From Bin87 sp965220265 (lineage in GTDB: Bacteria > Chloroflexota > Dehalococcoidia > Lucifugimonadales > UBA3495), in assembly GCA_965220265.1 (NCBI GenBank), contig CBDCPM010000002.1, positions 186,001-250,000 of the forward strand: 64,000 nucleotides of DNA, in the 5' to 3' direction. The position numbers and the translations under genes were made by a program. Under the pieces are notes generated by a model that saw only the letters and a program-made list of their open reading frames with translations, was not told the origin of the DNA and ran no database searches. Below, in pieces: positions 8,584 to 16,004 of the stretch. Each line of letters opens with the position of its first letter. The stretch's first letter is position 1.

Positions 8584-8925
8584 TTATGCGGCGAGACTGG
8601 CGAACACGGCGGCTTCCGTAGGCGTCAATTCGCGCATGGCGTCGCGGCAACGATTCAGGACGCGGAACACGGTGCGTTGGGTTACGCAGAAACGTTCGGC
8701 GGCCTCGGCGATGGATAACCCTTCACTGTGGATGACCGACGCCATGTGCAGATAGCGCCCCAAACGGCGGTATTTGTAGAACCATTCCATATCATCGAAC
8801 TTGCAGCGGGGTAATGGACAGCCAAAGCAGGTGGGGGCGACCTCGCACCCGGTATCTTCGTAATGGTCGAATCTTGCTTCGGCGATTTGGCGTTGGTTGG
8901 GTGCGACGGCGTTTACGGCGAACAT
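8584..8925 (-). CDS. Cys-rich helix-turn-helix DNA-binding protein
   Basis: A 113-residue probable transcription regulator. The N-terminal half contains a Cys cluster (C-x5-C-x2-C-x4-C, in CEVAPTCFGCPLPRC), which could bind zinc or an iron-sulfur cluster. The C-terminal half is a helix-turn-helix resembling sigma region 4 or a resolvase-type HTH (GLSIAEAAERFCVTQRTVFRVLNRCRDAM). The frame is open upstream to a TTG at 8991, but the ATG at 8925 is chosen because GGAGTGGAG precedes it and a TTGACG/TACAAT promoter lies just upstream. No recognised named family; autoregulation and metal sensing are inferences. Confidence 0.7.
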   Translation of the reverse strand: MFAVNAVAPNQRQIAEARFDHYEDTGCEVAPTCFGCPLPRCKFDDMEWFYKYRRLGRYLHMASVIHSEGLSIAEAAERFCVTQRTVFRVLNRCRDAMRELTPTEAAVFASLAA

Positions 8926-8961
8926 ACTCCACTCCGGAACGTGCGTTCTAAACGTGCCAGC

Positions 8962-8991
8962 ATTGTAGAACTCACGTTCTCTAGACGTCAA
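8962..8991 (-). promoter_or_regulatory. Sigma70-type promoter of the Cys-rich HTH gene
   Basis: On the minus strand: TTGACG, 18-base spacer, TACAAT. The same hexamers and spacing occur before alaS (12339-12368). Predicted transcription start near 8955, about 30 bases before the chosen ATG. Confidence 0.65.
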
Positions 8992-9055
8992 GTGCGTCTG
9001 AAATGGGAATCGGGGTGTTTCGGAGGGAAACGGGTCCCCGGGACAGGATTGACGG

Positions 9056-9508
9056 CTACGAGGTCAAAAAACAGCGCAGGATCGTTACAGCAGCGGCGGC
9101 GTCAATCGCGCCGGGATCGCGGCTCGGGCTTTGCCCGGACTGCAGCAAGTCGTTGGCGGCGGCGTTAGAACTGAAAGATTCGTCGACGGTCAGCACGGGG
9201 ATATCGGTGGCCTTTTGCAACGCTCTAACCAGCGCATCGGTTTTGCGGGCCTGCTCCCCGGAGCGGCCACGGGCGTCGTAGGGCATGCCCACAACTATGG
9301 CCACGGCGTCGCGCTGACCGGCCTGCTCCAGGATTGCGGCAATGTCGGCCCGCCGATTGCGGCGCTGCAGATAGCCGGCGGGCAGGATGAGCTCCCCCGG
9401 AGGTATGCTTACCGCCAGGCCGATGCGTCGGTCACCGACGTCGAGGCCCAGCAGACGGCCAGCGCGGGCGAGATCCTTGGGGTCAGAGAAGGGCGACGGG
9501 GTTACCAC
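9056..9508 (-). CDS. ruvX: Putative pre-16S rRNA nuclease / Holliday junction resolvase (YqgF/RuvX)
   Basis: RNase H-fold nuclease involved in 16S rRNA 5'-end maturation and described earlier as a Holliday-junction resolvase. The 150-residue protein shows the family pattern: GLDVGDRRIGLAVS near the N-terminus with the first catalytic Asp, VVGMPYDARGRSGEQA in the middle, TVDESFSS with the second acid, and DPGAIDAAAAVTIL with the C-terminal Asp. It lies 29 bases downstream of alaS on the same strand, a common bacterial arrangement, and shares its promoter. Confidence 0.93.
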   Translation of the reverse strand: MVTPSPFSDPKDLARAGRLLGLDVGDRRIGLAVSIPPGELILPAGYLQRRNRRADIAAILEQAGQRDAVAIVVGMPYDARGRSGEQARKTDALVRALQKATDIPVLTVDESFSSNAAANDLLQSGQSPSRDPGAIDAAAAVTILRCFLTS

Positions 9509-9537
9509 GTCGCTATCCTCCTCACCATGCCGAACGG

Positions 9538-12279
9538 CTAATTGCCCAGTCCCGCCCTGACCAACCCTGCCACGCTGTCCAGGGCAGCGCCCAGGCGTTC
9601 CGGCTGACGTCCTCCGGCTTGGGCGGTTTCCGGACGGCCACCGCCGCCGCCGCCCATCAGCTTGGCAGCGTCGCGGGCGATGTTGCCAGCGTGGAGACCG
9701 CGGCTCACCAGGTCTGGCGTGATCATGGTCACGATCATCGGCGAGCCGTCGATCACCGCGCCCAGGGCGATCACGACATTCTCCAGCTTCTGCTTGAGAT
9801 AATCACCCATTTCTCGCATGGCTTCGACGTTGTGGGCGGATGTCACGCCGGCGACCAGCTTGACGCCGTCCACATCGAGGGTGCGCTCGAGCAGGGATTC
9901 GGCTTCTGAGCGCAGACCAACGCGTTCGGCATCGGCCAAACGGCGGCGCAGCACGTCGGTGTCGGCCATGTATGCTTCCAGCCGAGCCTCCAGCTCGGAC
10001 ACCGGGACTTGCAGCCTCCTTGAAATGGCTTCCAGCGTAGCAGTCTGCTGCACGAACAGGTCCTCGGCGGCCCGTCCGGTCATGGCCTCAATGCGCCGCA
10101 TGCCGCCACCTATGCTGGATTCTCCCAGCACGACCAGCGTGCCGACCTCGCCCGTGGCATGCACGTGGGTACCGCCGCAGACCTCGAAGCTGAACGGCTC
10201 GTCGTGGTCGACGTGGCTGCCCATCCGCACCACTCGCACCACGTCGCCGTAACGGTCGCCGAAGAATGCCAGCGCGCCGTCGCGCACTGCTTCGGTGTAG
10301 GTGGTTTCGCGAGCCGTGACCGTCAGGTTCTCGCGTATCTTCCGGTTGGCCAGGCCCTGGACCGATAGCTGCTCGTCGGACGTCATCGCACCGACGTGGT
10401 TGAAGTCGAAGCGCAGCCTGCCGGGTGCGCACAAGGAGCCGGCCTGGCGAACGTGGGGGCCCAGCACGGACCGCAGCGCGGCATGGAGCAGGTGGGTGCC
10501 GCTGTGGTTGCGCGATGCGTCAAGGCGGCGCTCGGTTTCCACTTGCGCAGTAACCGCTTCGCCCAGAGCAATATCGCCTTCCGCGACGAGCCCCTGGTGG
10601 ACGATGAGGCCGGCCACCGGGCTCTGGGTGTCTTCGATTCGCACGCGTCCATTTGGCCCAATGATCAGTCCTTGATCGCCCACTTGCCCTCCGCCCTCCG
10701 CGTAGAAGCAGGTCTCCGCAAGTACGATCTCAACCTGCTGGCCACGGGTGGCGTGTCCAACCGCCTCTCCTTCGCGCAGCATGCCGAGGACGCGCGTGTC
10801 TATCGTCGTACGTTGGTATCCGTCGAAGGAAGTGCGACCGGCGCCGAGGTTCTCGTAGGCGGTAACGATTTCCATGCTGCCGGTGACCTGGCGCCCGGCT
10901 CGGTCTCGCTCTCGCTTGGCCTCCATTTCGGCGTTGAACCCGTCCATGTCGACCGCGAGGCCGTACTCGCGGCGGCCGATCTCGTCCACCAACTCGGGCG
11001 GGAACCCGTAGGTGTCGTATAGCTCGAATACGACTGCCCCAGCGATGACGCCTTCCGATTTCGATGCCGCCAGGACGTCTTCCAACAATGGCATGCCCTG
11101 TCGGATGTTATCTAGGAACTGTGTTTCTTCCAGACCCACGACGCGACGGATGAACCCCTCGTTCTCGGAAAGGGCCGGATACGCGTCGGCGAAGCGCGTA
11201 ATCACGGCGTCGGTAACTTCGGTCATGAAAGGACGGTCGAGCCCGAGCTGGCGGCCATAGCGGATTGCCCGCCGGATGATGCGGCGGAGGACATAACCAC
11301 GCTCACTGTTGGAAGGCACAACTCCGTCGCTGATGAGGAACGAAGCGGCGCGGGCGTGCTCGGCGACAACGCGGATGGCGTAGTCGGTTTCGACGTTTTC
11401 GCCGTATTCGTGCCCGGTGAGCCGGCACACGGCGTCGATGATAGGCCTGAAGAGGTCGGTCTCATACACGTTGGGCTTGCCCTGGAGAACGGCGGCGGCG
11501 CGCTCGAGGCCCATGCCGGTGTCCACGCTCGGGGCTGGTAGGGGCGTGCGGACGCCGTCAAGGTCCTGGTAGAACTGCATGAAGACCAGGTTCCACAGTT
11601 CCACGAACCGCTCGCAGTCGCAGTTGGGGTGGCACCCGCCCGGCTCGGCGGCGGGACTTCCCTCGGCTTCCACCCGGAGCATGGCGGTGAGCTCATCGGG
11701 CGTCATCATTTCGTCGGTGACGGGATGCTGGCCTCGGCCCTTTTCGGCTCCGCCGTCGTAATGGAGTTCGGAGCACGGCCCCGTGGGTCCTTCCAGGCCG
11801 GCGGGACCCCACCAATTATCGCTGTTGCCGTAGCGGTAAATCCGCTCCGGGGGTACGCCGATGTCGTTAAGCCACAGGTCGTATGCGTCGTCATCGTCGA
11901 GGTGCACGGTGACATACATCCGCTCCGGTTCCAAACCGAACAGCCCGGTGCAAAGGTCCCACGCAAAGGCGACGGCGTCCTTCTTGAAGTAGTCGCCGAT
12001 GCTGAAATTGCCCAGCATCTCGAAGAAGGTGAGGTGCTTGTGGTCACCCACCTCGTCGATGTCGGTGGTACGAAACGACTTCTGACAGCTGGTGAGACGG
12101 CGACGGGGCGGGGTCTGTTCGCCCATAAAAAAGGGTTTGAACGGGACCATTCCGGCGGAGGTGAAGAGCAGCGTGGGATCGCCGGCGGGAATGAGAGAGG
12201 CGGAGGGCATGTACTGGTGGCCCCGCTCCTCGAAGAATTGCGCGAAGGATCTGCGGATGCTGTCGCCGTCCGTGTTCAT
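9538..12279 (-). CDS. alaS: Alanine--tRNA ligase
   Basis: Charges tRNA-Ala with alanine and edits mischarged Ser/Gly. The 913-residue protein has the class II catalytic domain (FTSAGMVPFKPFF; TFFEMLGNFSIGDYFK), the tRNA-recognition helices, the editing domain with HSGTHLLHAALR and the metal-binding CGGTHV, and a C-terminal oligomerisation domain with the glycine-rich GGGGGGRPETAQAGG. Length is slightly above the usual 870-880. Followed by ruvX. The promoter at 12339-12368 leaves a leader of about 50 bases with no obvious attenuator. Confidence 0.97.
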   Translation of the reverse strand: MNTDGDSIRRSFAQFFEERGHQYMPSASLIPAGDPTLLFTSAGMVPFKPFFMGEQTPPRRRLTSCQKSFRTTDIDEVGDHKHLTFFEMLGNFSIGDYFKKDAVAFAWDLCTGLFGLEPERMYVTVHLDDDDAYDLWLNDIGVPPERIYRYGNSDNWWGPAGLEGPTGPCSELHYDGGAEKGRGQHPVTDEMMTPDELTAMLRVEAEGSPAAEPGGCHPNCDCERFVELWNLVFMQFYQDLDGVRTPLPAPSVDTGMGLERAAAVLQGKPNVYETDLFRPIIDAVCRLTGHEYGENVETDYAIRVVAEHARAASFLISDGVVPSNSERGYVLRRIIRRAIRYGRQLGLDRPFMTEVTDAVITRFADAYPALSENEGFIRRVVGLEETQFLDNIRQGMPLLEDVLAASKSEGVIAGAVVFELYDTYGFPPELVDEIGRREYGLAVDMDGFNAEMEAKRERDRAGRQVTGSMEIVTAYENLGAGRTSFDGYQRTTIDTRVLGMLREGEAVGHATRGQQVEIVLAETCFYAEGGGQVGDQGLIIGPNGRVRIEDTQSPVAGLIVHQGLVAEGDIALGEAVTAQVETERRLDASRNHSGTHLLHAALRSVLGPHVRQAGSLCAPGRLRFDFNHVGAMTSDEQLSVQGLANRKIRENLTVTARETTYTEAVRDGALAFFGDRYGDVVRVVRMGSHVDHDEPFSFEVCGGTHVHATGEVGTLVVLGESSIGGGMRRIEAMTGRAAEDLFVQQTATLEAISRRLQVPVSELEARLEAYMADTDVLRRRLADAERVGLRSEAESLLERTLDVDGVKLVAGVTSAHNVEAMREMGDYLKQKLENVVIALGAVIDGSPMIVTMITPDLVSRGLHAGNIARDAAKLMGGGGGGRPETAQAGGRQPERLGAALDSVAGLVRAGLGN

Positions 12280-12338
12280 ACGAGGTTACGACTCCCGTAG
12301 GTTGGGTTACGAAAAAAGGCCATAGGTGAACCTAACCG

Positions 12339-12368
12339 ATTGTAGGGGACGGCTGCGAAAAGCGTCAA
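12339..12368 (-). promoter_or_regulatory. Sigma70-type promoter of alaS-ruvX
   Basis: On the minus strand: TTGACG, 18-base spacer, TACAAT. Hexamers and spacing are identical to the promoter of the HTH gene at 8962-8991. It is placed about 60 bases before the alaS ATG. Confidence 0.7.
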
Positions 12369-12436
12369 CGATGAGGGATATCGATGTCGATACAACGCCG
12401 AAACACCATATGGAGCAGAAACTGCGTCGGTAGAAA

Positions 12437-13012
12437 TTACTGATGTGGGGTCTCGGCGTTGATGTATTCCGCCCAGTCGGTTCGGAAAATCTCTACGAAA
12501 TAGGTTGCAATACGGTACAAATGTATAGCTTCTGTGACAGTCTTGTTAATGCTGAGCTGCGCATAATTTTGATGTACTAACTGATTTCTGAGATTGCCCA
12601 ACTCCAGAAACGCTTTAATGGATCCATCGAGATCTCGGTCATTTGCGACTCTATCTTTCATATAGTCGGCGAATTGGCTACCGAAAGCGCTGAAAAACCG
12701 ATTAGCATTCACCGCAGGCCTTCCATCATTTTCCCAATTGAACCAGTCATGATATCGACGAGAAACCACTTTGTTGCGGACGAACGCCGTGATCACACTG
12801 GATCGTCGTGTTTGGTCGTAGACTATGTCCAACACTGTGTCTGTGATTCGTTGCTCGAAATAACTGGAAGCAGAAAGCAACAGCGCTTTGCTGAAATCCC
12901 TCTCGACCCTCAGTTTCAACGAAATATCCGTAACAGCCGAAATATATTCTATGAGCTGTTCATGTTCGGAGATCATGGATTCGATAATGTTTACTGGCCA
13001 TTGGTCATTCAT
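12437..13012 (-). CDS. HEPN-domain RNase-like protein (MAE_28990/MAE_18760-like)
   Basis: A 191-residue all-helical protein with the HEPN RNase motif R-x4-H (RNQLVH, about residues 144-149) followed by NYAQLS. Members of this HEPN family are found beside DUF262 genes and are thought to cleave RNA as effectors of toxin-antitoxin or phage-defence systems. Its ATG overlaps the last eight bases of the DUF262 frame, so translation is probably coupled. The DNA here is visibly more AT-rich than the flanking alaS and SIS genes, suggesting acquisition by transfer. Function as the toxic arm is inferred from family and position. Confidence 0.8.
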   Translation of the reverse strand: MNDQWPVNIIESMISEHEQLIEYISAVTDISLKLRVERDFSKALLLSASSYFEQRITDTVLDIVYDQTRRSSVITAFVRNKVVSRRYHDWFNWENDGRPAVNANRFFSAFGSQFADYMKDRVANDRDLDGSIKAFLELGNLRNQLVHQNYAQLSINKTVTEAIHLYRIATYFVEIFRTDWAEYINAETPHQ

Positions 13013-13766
13013 GGTCTCGGCACATCACCAAGATGTCTCGCGCCCGCAACAACCGGGTTTGGACGTTTGCGGTGTCCGAGGTTTTTACCTGGGCTGCTTG
13101 TCGAAATTCGGGGTCTCTTTTGAGTTTATTCAGCAGCGAGACCTCGACGGTGTCATGAACCGCCGTCTTTTCGGAATACGGATCTGTACACATGGCGACG
13201 AACACAGCCTCGAATATCATGGGACTGAACCGCCCTGGACTACTGTGAAAGGCGTCGGCGGGTAGCGCTGTGCAACTTGTCAAGAACGAATCCAGCAAAT
13301 GTTCCAAACGGGTGAGGAGTTCGGCGTCGAAGGAGCGTGCTATCCGAGAAAAATTGTTCAAAAATTTAACCATCGACGGCTGATATGATTCTCCGCCCAT
13401 GAGCATCGCAAACCCTCTAAGCAAGATTTCGACGTCTTTCATATGGATATCTGGGATCGGAGCGCCCACAATTTGACGCCATGGCTCTTGCGTGTTGATC
13501 CGGTATAGCATGTCGTAAAAGGTTGAATCGTACATGCAGCGGCGGATTTCCTGAGGCCTCAGGTTTACTCCCCCAGAATTGAGCCGATTAAATATCTCGT
13601 ACATCGCGTCGTCGCCTTCGGGCCGTATTTGGTGAACGATGACGTTCCTAATCGTCCCAAGGTCGAACTGTATCTGATATTCGTCGTCCAGTTCAGAGTA
13701 ACGATGATGATGAAACCGATTGGGACGGCCGGACTGGTTATCGGGCAGGTTCAGTTGGAAGTCCAT
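13005..13766 (-). CDS. DUF262 (GmrSD N-terminal-like) protein, C-terminal part, out of frame with its start
   Basis: This frame holds the second half of a DUF262 protein: EIFNRLNSGGVNLRPQEIR is the conserved second motif of the DUF262/ParB-like NTPase domain, followed by a helical region. There is no DUF1524 HNH nuclease domain, unlike GmrSD. The first Met (13766) has no ribosome binding site and the conserved frame reads upstream of it (ADLLSDDDYF) into the 10-bp repeat, so translation must come from the upstream half. With the present repeat number the two halves are in different frames. The end overlaps the HEPN gene. Confidence 0.85.
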   Translation of the reverse strand: MDFQLNLPDNQSGRPNRFHHHRYSELDDEYQIQFDLGTIRNVIVHQIRPEGDDAMYEIFNRLNSGGVNLRPQEIRRCMYDSTFYDMLYRINTQEPWRQIVGAPIPDIHMKDVEILLRGFAMLMGGESYQPSMVKFLNNFSRIARSFDAELLTRLEHLLDSFLTSCTALPADAFHSSPGRFSPMIFEAVFVAMCTDPYSEKTAVHDTVEVSLLNKLKRDPEFRQAAQVKTSDTANVQTRLLRARDILVMCRDHE

Positions 13767-14233
13767 AAAGTAATCGTCATCGGACAGAAGGTCGGCCGGT
13801 ACCCGTCCGCGACCGTCCGCGACCGTCCGCGACCGTCCGCGAGCAATCTAAGCTCGGCCAGTTTTTCCTTCCTAGGGAATCTTTGCTTGGCGAAGTAATA
13901 GATGGACATCAACCGCTGTTGTCCGTCTATCACGAGAAATTTGTTTGATGCTTGTTCGTATAGGAAAATCTGAGGGATAGGCAGGCCAACGATTATGGAC
14001 TCGATCAGTCGAGAGGCTCTTTTAATGTCCCAGACGTAGTTGCGCTGAAATCCGGGAATCATTACGACACCTTTGTCTATAAAATCGACCAACGTTTTCG
14101 TGTTGAAATCGTTGGGTGACGACACTAATTCAAACTGATCAATCCTGTAGTCCGCATCTTCGTTGTCGATTTCGTCGATCGATTCAAGCTCGTATCTACT
14201 TTCTTCCATTTGTAAAGTGGTAGCTGTCACCAT
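13751..14233 (-). CDS. DUF262 (GmrSD N-terminal-like) protein, N-terminal part
   Basis: Start and first half of a DUF262 protein. Conserved motifs are IPGFQRNYVW, then SRLIESIIVGLPIPQIFLYE, and VIDGQQRLMSIYYF (about residues 59-115); these form the NTPase/ParB-like fold that in GmrS-type proteins senses or handles modified DNA. GAGGGGG lies nine bases before the ATG. The last residues after the LLADGRG stretch come from reading the 10-bp repeat in the wrong frame, and the product would be 160 residues instead of about 410. The rejoined gene plus the overlapping HEPN gene forms a two-gene operon. Confidence 0.88.
   Translation of the reverse strand: MVTATTLQMEESRYELESIDEIDNEDADYRIDQFELVSSPNDFNTKTLVDFIDKGVVMIPGFQRNYVWDIKRASRLIESIIVGLPIPQIFLYEQASNKFLVIDGQQRLMSIYYFAKQRFPRKEKLAELRLLADGRGRSRTVADGYRPTFCPMTITLWTSN
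13803..13842. repeat. 10-bp tandem repeat (GACCGTCCGC), four units, inside the DUF262 gene
   Basis: An exact 40-base tract with period 10, plus-strand unit GACCGTCCGC. The upstream half of the gene is in one frame and the downstream half in another, and the break falls exactly here. Because 10 is one more than a multiple of three, adding one unit (five) or losing two (two units) would join the halves with no stop codon; the present four units end translation 15 codons after the tract. This is the arrangement of a slipped-strand phase-variation switch. Confidence 0.9.
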
Positions 14234-14328
14234 GATAATCCCCCTCTTTAGACGAGCCGCTGTGCAGCGTTAGTCATCGTCGGGATGCCATATCTTAGCA
14301 TCATCAATTTTGCGCCGACGTTGGCGCG

Positions 14329-14703
14329 TCAGAACTCAAACCCCGTTTCGGCGGCCCACGCCTGCACCCCACGTCTAAATGCAAGCGCGCCCATGGGAGC
14401 GATCACGGCCTGCATCGCTTCCAGTATCTCGCGGGGCGTGGCGCCTTCGTTGAGGGCGACGCGGATATGGGCCTGGATCTGCTCCTGGTCGGCGCGAAGG
14501 GCGGTTTCCACGCAGATCTGCAGCAATTCCTTGGTCTTGCGATCGAGCAGGCGCTGGCCCGTATAGGTGGCCTCGATGAACTCCCCGTACTTCTGGGTCC
14601 ATTCGGGGTCGGCCAGAGCGTTGATGCGGTGCATCTCCAGGGTGTAGCCCCGGGTCTGGGCGGCTTCCTCGATCAGGCGCTGGGCGTCTGCGTTGTCCGG
14701 CAT
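14329..14703 (-). CDS. Carboxymuconolactone decarboxylase-like (CMD/AhpD fold) protein
   Basis: A 124-residue all-helical protein of the CMD family. The start at 14703 is set by AGGAGGCC just before the ATG; the frame itself runs further upstream but into the SIS gene. The family core LLDRKTKELLQICVETALRADQEQIQAHIRVALNEGATPREILEAM is recognisable, but the CxxC redox pair of AhpD-type members is absent (ADQEQIQAH in that place), so a peroxidase role is unlikely. It follows the SIS gene by 25 bases and is probably co-transcribed. Substrate unknown. Confidence 0.85.
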   Translation of the reverse strand: MPDNADAQRLIEEAAQTRGYTLEMHRINALADPEWTQKYGEFIEATYTGQRLLDRKTKELLQICVETALRADQEQIQAHIRVALNEGATPREILEAMQAVIAPMGALAFRRGVQAWAAETGFEF

Positions 14704-14728
14704 GGTGGCCTCCTGGGTTGGATTGAGT

Positions 14729-15802
14729 TCAGAGATCGTAGTGAGTGCGGGCCGTGGCCTGGAGCGGATCATCCTGCTGGAACAGGTCCGGATGCGTCCC
14801 CCGAGCCAGGGCCAGATGGTACGTGAACAGTTGCAGGGGGACGACGCTGGCGATCGGCATGAGGTATGAAGGGCAATCAGGCAACGGGAACATGCGGGCG
14901 CCAGCATCCTCCAGTTTCCCGTCAGCCCGGTTGGTCAGCGCCCATACTGGCGTTCCCAGCTCCCGGGCGGCCTCGGCCAGGTCGACGGAGCGACCGCGGT
15001 CCTCACCGGCGGGAGCGAGAAGCGTAAGCACGCAGTCAGAATCCAGGGAGCAGAAGGGCCCGTGAAGCAGTTGTTCGGTCTGGAAACCCTCGCAATCGGC
15101 GCGGCTGGTCTCCTTGATCTTGAGTGCGACCTCGTAAGCGTTGGCCCGGTTGGCGCCCCATCCCGCGGAGATGTATCTGCGCCGCGCGCGATGCTCATCG
15201 ACCACCGCGCGAACGTCTTCTTCGGCGCCCAGAATGCCTGCTATTTGCTGTGGCAACGCGTCCAGTCCGTTGGCCGGATCATCCAGGCGACCGGCCATGC
15301 CGAGGTTGAGCAGGGCAAGCACGGTGAGCGCGGCGGTGTAACTGATGGTGAACGCCGCCGACTTCTCCTGTTCCACGGTGCGGATGCCGGCGTCGGCGAC
15401 CAGAATGCGCGGGCCGGGGTCGGTGGAAGTGATGGCCACGGTATAGGCGCCGAGATCATTGGCGACGTCCAGGGCATCGTAGGATGACCGCTTGGTGCCG
15501 CGGTGGCTTACGACGATAACGGCGTCGTCGGACGTGACGCGAGGCGGCGTGACGCAGAACTCGAACGAATTGCACGCGAAGGCCTCGGGGCCAGCGTCCA
15601 TGATCGACGCTCCCACCAGTGCCGCGTGCCACGACGTGCCGATGCCGACCACGTAGATGCGGCGTTTGCGCGATAGAACCTCGGCCACCTCCGCGCAACG
15701 CTCTTGTTGGGTCGAGATGACCGAACGGATTGCGTCGGGCTGGGCGACGATGGCGTCGTACATGTGGTACGGGTGTTGGGTGCGTGGAGCAGGCGTGGTC
15801 AT
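14729..15802 (-). CDS. SIS-domain sugar-phosphate isomerase/deaminase-like protein (GlmS/AgaS type)
   Basis: 357 residues with two SIS domains like the isomerase half of glucosamine-6-phosphate synthase, without the glutaminase half. Domain one has VVGIGTSWHAALVGA and VVSHRGTKRSSYDA; domain two has SAGWGANRANAYEVALKIKETS and EQLLHGPFCSLD, close to the GlmS signature for binding sugar phosphate. It may isomerise or deaminate an amino-sugar phosphate in the cytoplasm. CMD-family gene follows; the amidohydrolase gene diverges upstream. Start ATG is the first in frame; no better ribosome site was seen. Confidence 0.87.
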   Translation of the reverse strand: MTTPAPRTQHPYHMYDAIVAQPDAIRSVISTQQERCAEVAEVLSRKRRIYVVGIGTSWHAALVGASIMDAGPEAFACNSFEFCVTPPRVTSDDAVIVVSHRGTKRSSYDALDVANDLGAYTVAITSTDPGPRILVADAGIRTVEQEKSAAFTISYTAALTVLALLNLGMAGRLDDPANGLDALPQQIAGILGAEEDVRAVVDEHRARRRYISAGWGANRANAYEVALKIKETSRADCEGFQTEQLLHGPFCSLDSDCVLTLLAPAGEDRGRSVDLAEAARELGTPVWALTNRADGKLEDAGARMFPLPDCPSYLMPIASVVPLQLFTYHLALARGTHPDLFQQDDPLQATARTHYDL

Positions 15803-15904
15803 GAGCGTGGGATCCGGGGCAACGAGGTGCCAGGGAGTTTAATGTGGCGAAAATATGATAACAGGGGTTGGTTTTGGTGTCCCAATGGCTCGGCCAACCG
15901 TCGC

Positions 15905-15933
15905 CTGACGAATGAAACCAAAGCGGCTATAAT
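15905..15933 (+). promoter_or_regulatory. Promoter of amidohydrolase-VOC operon
   Basis: CTGACG, 17-base spacer and a perfect TATAAT, about 70 bases before the ATG of the amidohydrolase. Confidence 0.65.
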
Positions 15934-16004
15934 TCACCGCAACGTCCGTCGCCTGGAAGCCGCCACGGCTTGGCCGATTGCGACCATACAGGAGCAAACC
16001 GATA

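Noticed and set aside
13803..13842. Short repeat as a CRISPR array
   Set aside because: 10-bp units are directly joined with no spacers.
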